From Polyangium spumosum (GTDB taxonomy: Bacteria > Myxococcota_A > Polyangia > Polyangiales > Polyangiaceae): 64,000 nt of DNA. Location of the stretch: positions 310,001-374,000 of the forward strand of contig NZ_WJIE01000002.1 of assembly GCF_009649845.1 (NCBI RefSeq), read 5' to 3'. Position numbers and translations under genes: made by a program. Of the stretch, positions 9,297 through 17,764 are shown piece after piece (position 1 is the stretch's first letter; the number at the start of each line of letters is the position of its first letter). Below the pieces are notes generated by a model. The model saw only the letters and a program-made list of their open reading frames with translations, did no database searches and was not told the origin of the DNA.

Positions 9297-10226
9297 ATGG
9301 AACAAGCTCCACACATGACGTCACCGTCGCGGCTCGTTCTGCGCTTCATCTCGGGAAAGTACCAGGGTGGCGAGATCCCGCTGCAAGACGCGCAGGAGCT
9401 CGTCGTCGGACGCGCGAGCGACGCAGGCATCGTCCTCGTCGAGGAGATGGTCTCCCGCAGGCACGCGCGTTTCCTCCTCGCGAGCGCAGAGCTCACGATC
9501 GAGGACCTCGGCTCGACAAACGGCACGTTCGTGAACGGCGAGAAGATCCAGAAGGTCGCGCTGAAAGAAGGCGACCGCGTCCTCATCGGCACGAGCATCC
9601 TCAAGGTGGTGTCAGGCGATACCGCCTCCGCCTCGCGCCGCAAGATGGAGCCACCCCGCCCCTCCGTCGCACCCCGCGGCCCCGCACGCTCGATGTCCGG
9701 CGCGATCGAGGAGATCCCACTGCCCGACCTCCTGCAGCTCCTCGGCTCCTCGAAGAAGAGCGGCGTCCTCGTGATCACGTCCGACGACGACGTCGGAAAG
9801 ATCTTCCTCCACCGAGGCATCGTCACCTACGCAGAGATCAACGAAGACGACGTGCCGCCCCTCAAGGCAGCCATCCGCATCCTCGCATGGACCCGCGGGA
9901 CGTTCGACTTCGACCCGCCCGAAGACCGCACGCTCCCGGTGACGATCAACCTCTCCGTGCAGGAGCTCCTGATGGAGGGCCTGCGGCAAATCGACGAGCT
10001 GAACGCACTCCGGCACAAGCTGCCAGACCTCGACACGCGCCTCATCGTGCCGCACCCGCTCAGCCCCCCACTACGCGAGCTGTCGCCGACAGAGATCGAG
10101 GTCTTCCAGCTCGCGTTCAACCACGGGCACCTCGCCATCGTGCTGAACAAGAGCCAAGCGACGGACCTCGATACGACACAAGCCGTCATCAAGCTGATCA
10201 ACGCTGGGTATCTGCGGAAGGGCTGA
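9297..10226 (+). CDS. FHA domain-DUF4388 protein (paralog of 31346-32278)
   Basis: A 309-residue cytoplasmic protein. Residues about 15-105 form an FHA phosphothreonine-binding domain, with GRASDAGIVL, SRRHARF and STNGTFVNG carrying the conserved Gly-Arg, Ser-Arg-x-His and Asn-Gly residues. A Pro-rich linker follows. Residues about 135-250 form a DUF4388 (PATAN-like) domain, with IPLPDLLQLLGSSKKSGVL and GTFDFDPPE, and a C-terminal helical region follows. The ATG at 9297 is chosen over 9315 because the paralog also begins ME and has the same N-terminal spacing. FHA proteins read Ser/Thr-kinase phosphorylation, and a kinase is encoded at 19673-22396, but a direct link is not shown. The stop codon is immediately followed by a hairpin-rich repeat and a terminator. 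Confidence 0.9.
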   Translation: MEQAPHMTSPSRLVLRFISGKYQGGEIPLQDAQELVVGRASDAGIVLVEEMVSRRHARFLLASAELTIEDLGSTNGTFVNGEKIQKVALKEGDRVLIGTSILKVVSGDTASASRRKMEPPRPSVAPRGPARSMSGAIEEIPLPDLLQLLGSSKKSGVLVITSDDDVGKIFLHRGIVTYAEINEDDVPPLKAAIRILAWTRGTFDFDPPEDRTLPVTINLSVQELLMEGLRQIDELNALRHKLPDLDTRLIVPHPLSPPLRELSPTEIEVFQLAFNHGHLAIVLNKSQATDLDTTQAVIKLINAGYLRKG

Positions 10227-10413
10227 GCCGGGGTTTCACCCCGGACCCCGACCAGGGGTTGTCCACCCCTGGACCCGGACCAGGCACGGCCTGGACCGGG
10301 GGTGCATCGACTGCGCGAAGCGCAGTCGATGCGGGGCAATTTTTAAACTGTCCGCCCCCCTTTGCAGGGGAAGGCCTGGACCGGGGGTGGCTCGACCGCG
10401 ATGCGGTCGAGCC
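10227..10413 (+). repeat. Hairpin-rich intergenic repeat, copy A
   Basis: The element begins at the base after the stop codon of the FHA gene (GCCGGGGTTTCACCCCGG, itself a hairpin). It contains two identical 17-bp segments GGCCTGGACCGGGGGTG (10288-10304 and 10373-10389), each directly joined to a perfect palindrome. The first is 10304-10332 (13-bp stem, 3-nt loop); the second is 10389-10413 (11-bp stem, 3-nt loop). A diverged copy in opposite orientation lies at 51486-51651, where it also abuts a stop codon. It looks like a REP/RIME-type dispersed element. Confidence 0.85.
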
Positions 10414-10417
10414 AAAG

Positions 10418-10452
10418 AAAAAGGCCACGGGGGCAAACCCGTGGCCTTTTTT
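10418..10452. terminator. Bidirectional intrinsic terminator
   Basis: AAAAAGGCCACGGG and CCCGTGGCCTTTTT pair perfectly around a 6-nt loop, with a T run on the plus strand and the matching A run giving a T run on the minus strand. It lies between the convergent FHA gene and the zinc-protease-like gene, so it can serve both. Confidence 0.9.
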
Positions 10453-10471
10453 GATCAATCCAGGACTCGGA

Positions 10472-13400
10472 TCAGTCCCAGATGCCCTTCATCGACGGGT
10501 CGGCGAGGCCGTACGCCGCGAGGGCCTGGCGGATGAAGAACGGCACCTCGACGTAACGCGAGAGCTTCACGCAAGCGCGGTTCGCCGTGCACGCGCAGCC
10601 CGTGTTGTCCACCGCGCTGCAACGGTCCGCCGACGACTGCACCGTCGAGTCGAACTTCACGAGCGGCGCGCCATAGTTCGGCGACGTCACGTCGTCGTTG
10701 ATCCGCGCCGTGTACCAGTCGACCGTGCCGTCGTTGTTGGCATCAACCTCGTCGACGACATACGCCTGCTGGAGCAGCTCGTTCGCGTGCTGGAGGACGC
10801 GCGCCGAGATGCCCTTCTGCACCTTCTTCTCGTACTTCGTGCCCGGGAAGAGCACCTCGGTGCCGAAGGTCTTGGCGATGTACACCTTGCCCGCCGGATC
10901 GTGGAACTCGATCCGAGCGCCGATCTCGGGATCACCATCCACACCCTGCTCCCACAGGCGGAACATGTTGATCCACCACTGCTGCTGGTTCTCGGGCAGG
11001 TACTGCATCGTCCAGGCGATCAGGAACTTCTGCTGCTCCCAGCCGATCTGGCCGTCGATGGGCAGGAGGTTGTCCATGTCGACCGCCTCGCCCTCGAACT
11101 GCGTGTTGTCCCAGCCAACCGCCGAGCAGACCGTCGTCCCCTCACCAGGGAAGCAGACCTGCGGGCCCTCCGCCGGCCACCAGCTCGTCCAGCCAATGGG
11201 CGTCGTCGGGAACTTCTGCGGATCCGTGACGGGGTTGTTGTTCGACGCCTTGACCCACGCACCCTTGAGCATGTCGTCGCCGGTCAAGTTGTTGCCGAGC
11301 CACCGACGATACCCATCCGGGAACACGTCCGCGAGCGAGACCGCGCGGTACCGAGCGTCGAGGAAGTCCTGCCGCGAAGCGCTGATGAAGTTGTCGACCG
11401 ACTCGGTCATCAACATCGAGGCCCACGCCTTGTCGTAGTACGACCCGGCGTTCATCGTGTACTCGGAGTCGTAGTCGTTGCCCTTGTCATCAGCGAGGGC
11501 GTTCTCGAGCGGCCTGCCGCCGATGCCGATCGCCGCAGCGCCCGCCGGGCTGTTGTCCGAGCGATACCCCGTCGCGCCGTTCGGCACCACGAGGACCGTA
11601 GGCCCAGGCGTCGAGTAGATGTCATCCGTCGAGCGGATGACGACGTCCCCGTTCACCTTGTGATGGTTGCCGAGCTGCGGGCGAGCGACCTGACGCGCGA
11701 AGTGATCAAACGCGAGGCCCGAGGCCAGGATGTTGTCCTGGTAGAACTGCTTCGCGATCGAAGGCCACTCCGACGTGAAGTCGAAGCCCGCCTCGAGCGA
11801 GAAGTCACGGTAGATGTTCACGAGCAAGCCAAGGCCCTTGGCCGCGTCGCGCATCTTCGTGTTGTACCGCTCGAGCGTACGCATCGAGGCCGAGCGCACG
11901 CTGAAGCTCTGCCGGTTGCGCCGGTAGTTGTCGAAGATGTGCCCGACTTCCTGCTGCGTGATGAAGAAGTTGAAGAGCTCGTAGACGTCCGCGCCATTGT
12001 CGTGGCGATAGACGGCGACGTTGCCGAGATCGGCCCAGCGATCCGTGGCGAAGCCGTAAGGCACGCGCGTGCGCTTCAGCGGATCGACGGAGCTGTACCG
12101 ACGGTTGAAGTCCACGCCGTTGTCGCGCATCGACTGCCACGGCATGTAGTCGACCTTGCGCATCTTGCACTTGGAGTACTCGCCGTTGACCTTGACGATC
12201 AGGCCGTCGAGCAGCGGATCCCACTTGCCGAGCTTCGACTCGTCCCAGTCGGCAGGCCTCATGCGCTGCACCTCCTCCTCGCTGAGGGGAGCGCAGCTGT
12301 TCGCGTCGAGCATCTTCCACCGCGCCTGGAGCTGCGAGTAGTGGATGTTCGCGCTGCCGTTCGACGTGTACTGGTAGCCGATGATGCCGCCGAAGCCGTC
12401 CATCTTGTCGAGCGCGGCGCGGCCGAGCGGTTTGTCGGCGTTCATGTCCGGGTCGGCATGCACCGCGACCGTCTGGCCGTAGAACATACGCGTCGCGGCG
12501 AAGTCGTACGCGCCGAGGCCCACGAAGTCCTGCGTGACCTCGCCGGCGTACTCCATGACCGACTGCTGCATGAACATGTTGAGGAGCTGGTCACGCTCGT
12601 TCGACGTCATCTGGTCGAAGTAACGCGGCCCCACGCAGTTCTCGCTCTCGGCCTCGGTCTTGAGGTCCTGGCAGGACGCCGTGACCTTGCCGTTCTTCGA
12701 ACGGAGCTGCCAGTACTGCGGGCGGAAGCCCCAGGCGTCCGACGAGCTCACGAAGTTGTGGCGCAGGCCGATGGAGTGGCCCATCTCGTGCGCCATGACG
12801 TTGTAGTGCGCCTTCTGCGCGATGTACTTGCGGATGAGCTCGGCGCGATCGAGCTGGTCCTGCTTCGAGTTCACCTGCGGATCCGCGAACGTGCCGTACG
12901 GCGCGCCCGTGCGCGGATTGATGGTGTCCTTGAACTTCGCCTGGAGCGCCCTGTCGAGCGAGGTGATGCCCGCCGGCGAGGGGAAGGTCGCCTGCAGGAT
13001 GCACATGCCGCGATCGGCGAGCGCGACCTCCTTCATGCGAGCGATGTCGCGCTGCACCTGCGGGTGGTTGCCGCGCAGCGGCGAGGCGAAGTTCATCACC
13101 GCGTCGTTCAGCGGGAGCTTCTCCGTGCCGGCGAGCTGCTGCATCGCCTTCGTCGTGAGCTGCGCCTCGACCGGCGTGCCCGCCGCCCGCAGGCGACGCG
13201 CCTCGTAGACCGGACGGTTGGCCGAAGGCGCGAGCGCGTCGGCGCGCACGTCCCTCGCCATCTGCTTGAGGTTCTCGAGCGACTCGGCGAACTCGGGCTT
13301 CATCACGATCGAGTTCGCGCCGCTCTCGACCTCCGCCATCTTCTCCGGCCTGACGCCCGCCGCGCCGAGCACGCGCCGCGAGAGGTCCGCCTGCGTCATC

Positions 13401-15301
13401 TGCGGGAGCACACCCGTGCCGCCCGCGGCCTCACTCGCGACCGCCCAGTCCTTGACGAACGAGCCGTCGGTGACCTGCTCGGTCGTGAGCTCGCCGTTCA
13501 GATAACGCATCTGATCGACGATGCCCTGGCTGAAGAGATCCGTGATGAACGACCAGACGTTCGCGCTCGCCGCGATCTTCTCGCCCGTGAGCGGATCGTC
13601 GGAGTCGACCATGATGCCCCACGGCGAGGGCGTCTGCGGCGTCGGGATGACGTTGATCTGGTGGTAGCGCAGGTCGCCCATGCGCACCTCGCGACCCGCG
13701 GGGCCGCAGGCCGGATCGTCCGTCTCGAGGACCGGGCTGTGGCAGAGCATGATCATCTGCGGCATCTTCGCGACCGCGATCACGCCCGGATCCGCGCCGC
13801 GCTCGATGCCCTTCTGATCCGCGATCGCCTCGCAGTTCCGGCCGTCGTTCGTCTTGCCGACGCGACAAGCGTCGACCTCGTGGGCGAGCTGGATGAGATC
13901 CCAGTGGTCGTCCATCTGGCCGCGGTACATCGGGAACTGGCCGTCGCAAGCGCCGGGATCACCACCCGTCGCCTTGCACTCGGCGTTGCGCGCCGCCATG
14001 ACCGCGCCGCGCATCGCGACGTCCCACTCGTGCGTCGCCCAGTCCGTGGGCTCGAAGTACTCCGGATCGGACTCCTTCGTGTAGTACCAGGGCTGCGGGA
14101 CCTCCTTGCGCAGGCGATACGGCAGGGTGCAGCGCTGCTTGAACTCGTCGCAGCGCGAGCCCGCCACGCCCGTCCGCTGCGTGACCTCCTCGCACTCGTC
14201 CTCGGTCCCGTTGCCGTCCGCGTCGCGGTGCGGGTCGTCGCCCGAGAGCGTCTTGCCAGGCACGAAGCACTGGATCTCGCCCGTCATCTTCTCGGGATCG
14301 GCGTAGTAGTGGCTGCGCTCCCAGATGTTGTAACGCGAGATGAAGCGGTACCACTTGTCGTCGCTCATGCCGTAGTTGCGGGCATATCCCGAGCGATCGA
14401 CGGTGAACGCGCCATACGCGGTGAAGCGCTTGCCGTCCCAGTTGACCGGCTCGTAGTCGCGATCGACCACGCGGCGGAAGGACTGGCGGATCGTGAGCTC
14501 GACGGGGTTGCAGGTGCCGGAGGGCGCCGAGCCGCCGAAGAAGTCGTTGTCGAGGTAGCAGGCCGGGAACTTGTCGATGCCCCAGCCGAGGTGGCTGAGG
14601 TCGATCATCTTGGGCTTCGCGAACGCCTTGTTCGTGACGTCGAAGTAACCCGTCTCGGGATCGAAGTGCGGCGCGTCGGGATCGTTCGGATCGCTGACGT
14701 AATAGTCCATCGGCTCGTACTCGACGCCGCCGTAGACGCCGAGCATCGACAACGTGTCGTAGTCGTAGGAGTCGACGTTGAGGTTCTTGCTCCAGTCGAC
14801 GCGGAAGTACTCACGCGCGTACCAGGGCCTGTCCGAGCCGTTCTCGACGAGGACGTTGAGCTCCTCGCCCGTCGTCGGGTTGTACTCGTACCGGATGTCG
14901 AAGTGCGACTGGATGGGGTACGCGACGACGATCACGCCCTGATCCGTCGAGGGCCCGACGCCCTTCTTGCCGTCCGTGTCCTGGATGCGCTCGTAGCTCA
15001 AGCGCCCGATCAGGAGGTCCTCCGTGATCTGCCACTTCAAGCGCGCCACGGGCTGCGCGTACGTGGACGTGAACAACCCGTCCTGCGCCGCGCCGTAGCC
15101 GACGTCGACCACCGTGCCCTGCGTCCAGAACTCGGGGTTGTCCGCGTCGTCATGCAGGTCGTCGCCGACGAAAAACGACTTCGCCAGCGCGTTCGCCTGC
15201 ACGCGGTTGATGGGGTCTCGCTCCTCGGCGCACCCGAGCGCCCCACCAGCGAGGAGCCCGAGGGTGGCCACGAAGGCGACCCGTAACCTCATCCATCTCA
15301 T
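10472..15301 (-). CDS. Very large zinc-metalloprotease-like lipoprotein (metzincin-type motif, DUF4953-like)
   Basis: A 1609-residue protein. The ATG at 15301 has an AAGGAGG ribosome site 7 nt upstream, and the N-terminus ends in a lipobox (LLAGGALGC), so an outer-surface or periplasmic lipoprotein is expected. The extended zinc motif HEMGHSIGLRHN lies at about residue 838 (coordinates 12790-12755) and fits HExxHxxGxxHN, as in zinc-dependent proteases of the DUF4953/DUF5117 type. These proteins carry the same GLRHNF context. Upstream of it is a long N-terminal region with acidic DxDxNGTxDE stretches; downstream are about 760 further residues ending in a Cys-rich segment (CSAVDNTGCACTANRAC). 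There is no repeat or C-terminal membrane anchor. It is monocistronic, with a terminator 20 bp after the stop. Substrate unknown. Confidence 0.88.
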   Translation of the reverse strand: MRWMRLRVAFVATLGLLAGGALGCAEERDPINRVQANALAKSFFVGDDLHDDADNPEFWTQGTVVDVGYGAAQDGLFTSTYAQPVARLKWQITEDLLIGRLSYERIQDTDGKKGVGPSTDQGVIVVAYPIQSHFDIRYEYNPTTGEELNVLVENGSDRPWYAREYFRVDWSKNLNVDSYDYDTLSMLGVYGGVEYEPMDYYVSDPNDPDAPHFDPETGYFDVTNKAFAKPKMIDLSHLGWGIDKFPACYLDNDFFGGSAPSGTCNPVELTIRQSFRRVVDRDYEPVNWDGKRFTAYGAFTVDRSGYARNYGMSDDKWYRFISRYNIWERSHYYADPEKMTGEIQCFVPGKTLSGDDPHRDADGNGTEDECEEVTQRTGVAGSRCDEFKQRCTLPYRLRKEVPQPWYYTKESDPEYFEPTDWATHEWDVAMRGAVMAARNAECKATGGDPGACDGQFPMYRGQMDDHWDLIQLAHEVDACRVGKTNDGRNCEAIADQKGIERGADPGVIAVAKMPQMIMLCHSPVLETDDPACGPAGREVRMGDLRYHQINVIPTPQTPSPWGIMVDSDDPLTGEKIAASANVWSFITDLFSQGIVDQMRYLNGELTTEQVTDGSFVKDWAVASEAAGGTGVLPQMTQADLSRRVLGAAGVRPEKMAEVESGANSIVMKPEFAESLENLKQMARDVRADALAPSANRPVYEARRLRAAGTPVEAQLTTKAMQQLAGTEKLPLNDAVMNFASPLRGNHPQVQRDIARMKEVALADRGMCILQATFPSPAGITSLDRALQAKFKDTINPRTGAPYGTFADPQVNSKQDQLDRAELIRKYIAQKAHYNVMAHEMGHSIGLRHNFVSSSDAWGFRPQYWQLRSKNGKVTASCQDLKTEAESENCVGPRYFDQMTSNERDQLLNMFMQQSVMEYAGEVTQDFVGLGAYDFAATRMFYGQTVAVHADPDMNADKPLGRAALDKMDGFGGIIGYQYTSNGSANIHYSQLQARWKMLDANSCAPLSEEEVQRMRPADWDESKLGKWDPLLDGLIVKVNGEYSKCKMRKVDYMPWQSMRDNGVDFNRRYSSVDPLKRTRVPYGFATDRWADLGNVAVYRHDNGADVYELFNFFITQQEVGHIFDNYRRNRQSFSVRSASMRTLERYNTKMRDAAKGLGLLVNIYRDFSLEAGFDFTSEWPSIAKQFYQDNILASGLAFDHFARQVARPQLGNHHKVNGDVVIRSTDDIYSTPGPTVLVVPNGATGYRSDNSPAGAAAIGIGGRPLENALADDKGNDYDSEYTMNAGSYYDKAWASMLMTESVDNFISASRQDFLDARYRAVSLADVFPDGYRRWLGNNLTGDDMLKGAWVKASNNNPVTDPQKFPTTPIGWTSWWPAEGPQVCFPGEGTTVCSAVGWDNTQFEGEAVDMDNLLPIDGQIGWEQQKFLIAWTMQYLPENQQQWWINMFRLWEQGVDGDPEIGARIEFHDPAGKVYIAKTFGTEVLFPGTKYEKKVQKGISARVLQHANELLQQAYVVDEVDANNDGTVDWYTARINDDVTSPNYGAPLVKFDSTVQSSADRCSAVDNTGCACTANRACVKLSRYVEVPFFIRQALAAYGLADPSMKGIWD

Positions 15302-15485
15302 CGAAGGTCCTCCTTGCACTGCCGATCCGAAGCCCGCAGAAAGCCCACGCGAGCGGGTACATACCCGGTCAGCGGGACGGAAAGCATGTTTGATGCCAGC
15401 ACGAATTTTTGTGCATTTTCAAGCACTTGCTTCTTGAAGCACGGGGCCCCGCCCGGATCCCCGTTAAAGCTCTGACACGAGGTCG

Positions 15486-16793
15486 CTAACTCTCGCCCTC
15501 CCCCCGCCCCCCGAGGCGCGTGTGTCGCGACATCCGCAGCTCGACCGCACGCGCATGCGCGTCGAGGCCCTCGGCCCGCGCAAAGTTCGCGATGTGCGGG
15601 CCGTGACGGAGCAGCGCGGGCGTCGAGTAACGAATGATGCTCGCGCGCACGACGAAGTCGTAGACGCCGAGCGGAGAGCCGAAGCGCGCAGCCCCGCCCG
15701 TCGGGAGCACGTGCGAAGGACCCGCGAGGTAGTCGCCCGCCGCGACGGGCGTCATGCCGCCGAGCAACGCAGCGCCGCCCCCCTCGACCCGGTCGAAGAG
15801 CGCCTCGGGATCGGCGACGTGATACGAGACGTGCTCACCCGCGACGAGCGAGGCGACCTCGGCGAGCCGCGCGAGGCTCGAGACGACGAGCGCACAGCCG
15901 CGCGTGCGCATCGACGCGCCCGCGATGGAGTCACGCGAGAGAGCCGCGAGTTGCGGCCCGAGCTCGGCGACGACAGCCTCGGCGAGCGCGCGGGAGGTGG
16001 TGACGAGGACACACCACGCGTCCTCGTCGTGCTCGGCCTGCGAGAGGAGATCGGCCGCGACGACGGAAGGATCGGCCGCGTCGTCGGCGAGCGCGACGAT
16101 CTCGCTCGGGCCCGCGATGCCGTCGATGTCGACGTCGCCGTAGACGAGCTTCTTCGCGCAAGCGACGTAGATGTTCCCAGGCCCGACGATCTTGTCGACG
16201 CGCGGCAAGCTCGTGGTGCCATACGCGAGCGCCGCGATGGCCTGCGCGCCGCCCGCGTCGAGGATGCTCGTGACGCCGGCGAGGTGCGCCGCGGCGAGCA
16301 GGCGATCGTCGGGCGCTGGCGTGGCGAGGACGATGTCGCGCACGCCGGCGACACGCGCGGGGATCGCGGACATGAGCACGCTCGAGGGATACCGAGCCTT
16401 GCCGCCGGGCGCGTACACGCCCACGCGCGCGAGCGGACGCACGCGCATGCCGAGCACGACGCCGTCCTCCTCGTAACGGAAGCCAGCCTCGTGCTGGTGC
16501 TCGTGGTAACGGCGGATTCGATCGGCCGCGAGCTCGAGCGCGGCGCGCAGATCGGGCTCGAGGCGCGCGAGGGCCGCGGCGCCGTCGAACGAGCGGATCA
16601 CGAGGGGATCGGGGCGGCGACGCTCGAAGCGCTCGACGTAACGGAAGACGGCGTCGTCGCCCTCGGCGCGGACGGCGGACACGATCACGCGAACGTCTTG
16701 CTCGACGGCGCCGAGATCATCGGCGCCACGCGCCACGAGGCGGCCGAGGCTCGCGGCGAACGCTTCGCTTCCATCAACGTGAATCGGGATCAT
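15486..16793 (-). CDS. hisD: Histidinol dehydrogenase
   Basis: A 435-residue enzyme, the normal family length, oxidising L-histidinol to L-histidine in two NAD-dependent steps. The characteristic segments are readable: VGVYAPGGKARYPSSVLM, VDKIVGPGNIYVACAKKLV, GPSEIVALADD, DLLSQAEHDEDA and the C-terminal VLPTGGAARFGSPLGVYDF. I start it at ATG 16793; a GTG at 16868 would add 25 Arg/Ala/Pro-rich residues, and neither has a clear ribosome site. It stands alone, without other his genes, between the protease-like gene and a SUKH-like gene. Confidence 0.93.
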   Translation of the reverse strand: MIPIHVDGSEAFAASLGRLVARGADDLGAVEQDVRVIVSAVRAEGDDAVFRYVERFERRRPDPLVIRSFDGAAALARLEPDLRAALELAADRIRRYHEHQHEAGFRYEEDGVVLGMRVRPLARVGVYAPGGKARYPSSVLMSAIPARVAGVRDIVLATPAPDDRLLAAAHLAGVTSILDAGGAQAIAALAYGTTSLPRVDKIVGPGNIYVACAKKLVYGDVDIDGIAGPSEIVALADDAADPSVVAADLLSQAEHDEDAWCVLVTTSRALAEAVVAELGPQLAALSRDSIAGASMRTRGCALVVSSLARLAEVASLVAGEHVSYHVADPEALFDRVEGGGAALLGGMTPVAAGDYLAGPSHVLPTGGAARFGSPLGVYDFVVRASIIRYSTPALLRHGPHIANFARAEGLDAHARAVELRMSRHTRLGGRGEGES

Positions 16794-16975
16794 GCGTGGG
16801 GCGTCGCGCTGCGACTCGAGAGCGTTCGCAGGCGAAGCTGGTGCCGTACCACGTCTTTTTTTCGGCACATAGGCCCGATCGAGGCCTCTCGCCGCGGCTT
16901 TTGCGCTGGACGGAGGGGCGTTCCCGGAAGAACGACCCCTCGCGGATCGCTAGCCCATCGTCGGGAAGGATGTTC

Positions 16976-17002
16976 CAGAGCGCCGAACCCTTCGGCGCTC
17001 TG
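16976..17002 (-). terminator. Perfect 12-bp stem-loop downstream of the SUKH-like gene
   Basis: CAGAGCGCCGAA, a CCC loop and TTCGGCGCTCTG form a perfect hairpin 30 bp beyond the stop of the 17032-17619 gene. There is no T tract, so it is a likely but unproven transcript end. A second, imperfect hairpin follows at 16914-16940. Confidence 0.5.
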
Positions 17003-17031
17003 CGAGATCGCGAAGCGAGCTCGCCTCGGGA

Positions 17032-17619
17032 CTAGGTCCAGTGCCCGGCGCGCAGCGCGGCCGAGTCGATGACCTTGATCTTCGGCGCGAGCGCCTCGCG
17101 GAAGATCGCCTCGTCCTCGTCGTCGAGCGTGCCCTCGCCGAACCCGGTCGCGACCTCCATGCTCGTCGCGAGGATCCGCAGGAACTGCTGGAAACTCGAC
17201 GCGCAGAGCGCGGGCTTGATCGCGTCGGTGCCGAGCATGCACGTGAAGACGGGGCAGTCGCCCTCGGCGTCGAGCTTGCTCGTGTCGAGGAAGTACGGAT
17301 CCCCGAGCAGCGCGCTGCGGGCGATGATCACCCAGCTCTTGCGCCACGCCGGGAACTCGTCCGTGCGCTTGCCCCCGAGCGTCTGCTCGCCCGCGAGCTT
17401 GTGCGACGGGAAGAGCCGCACCCGCTCGGCCGGGGTCACGGTCTCGACGTCCGTCGGATCGGCCGCCGCGACGAAGGCGCGATAACGTGGGGGGATCCTG
17501 AAGGTCTTGCGCAGCTCCTCGATCACCGCCGGGTCCGCCTTGCCGAAGCTCACGGGGATGCTCCGCTTGGCGAAGATTTCTTTGAGCGCCGCAACCGATT
17601 CGGCCAGGTCGCTGTCCAC
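17032..17619 (-). CDS. SMI1/KNR4 (SUKH)-like protein
   Basis: A 195-residue soluble protein, started at GTG 17619 because the longer upstream reading frame has no protein-like composition. The core resembles a SUKH fold. An early helix pair (VIEELRKTFRIPPRYRAFV) corresponds to the LP.dYr.Fh motif. A central ERVRLFPSHKLAGEQ segment follows, then WVIIARSALLGDPYFLDTSK (the hhhG..sG.pyhlD motif). The later PVFTCMLG...ASSFQQFLRIL resembles the family's aSFxxFL ending. Such proteins are often immunity proteins for contact-dependent toxins but also have general roles; no toxin gene is adjacent. It is divergent from the phosphoribosyltransferase-like gene (145-bp gap). The family call is moderately sure. 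Confidence 0.75.
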   Translation of the reverse strand: MDSDLAESVAALKEIFAKRSIPVSFGKADPAVIEELRKTFRIPPRYRAFVAAADPTDVETVTPAERVRLFPSHKLAGEQTLGGKRTDEFPAWRKSWVIIARSALLGDPYFLDTSKLDAEGDCPVFTCMLGTDAIKPALCASSFQQFLRILATSMEVATGFGEGTLDDEDEAIFREALAPKIKVIDSAALRAGHWT

Positions 17620-17764
17620 CGAACCTATCCTCCGTCTCGCGGGTCTCGCACACGCGCGTGTGGCTGGAGAGGGGCTCCAGCGTCGACCCGTGCCGAACCC
17701 ATACGCCAGTATCACCGGCGCGCGTAGGAATACCCCGCACGGGGCCAGGTAGTGTAACAGAAAA

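Noticed and set aside
10304-10332. tRNA- or attachment-site-like palindrome
   Set aside because: It is part of the dispersed hairpin element and does not fold as a cloverleaf; no integrase is nearby.
9278-15286. 2002-residue open frame on the plus strand over the protease-like gene
   Set aside because: Its sequence is Arg/Val/Asp-rich low-complexity shadow; the minus-strand frame has a signal peptide, ribosome site and zinc motif.
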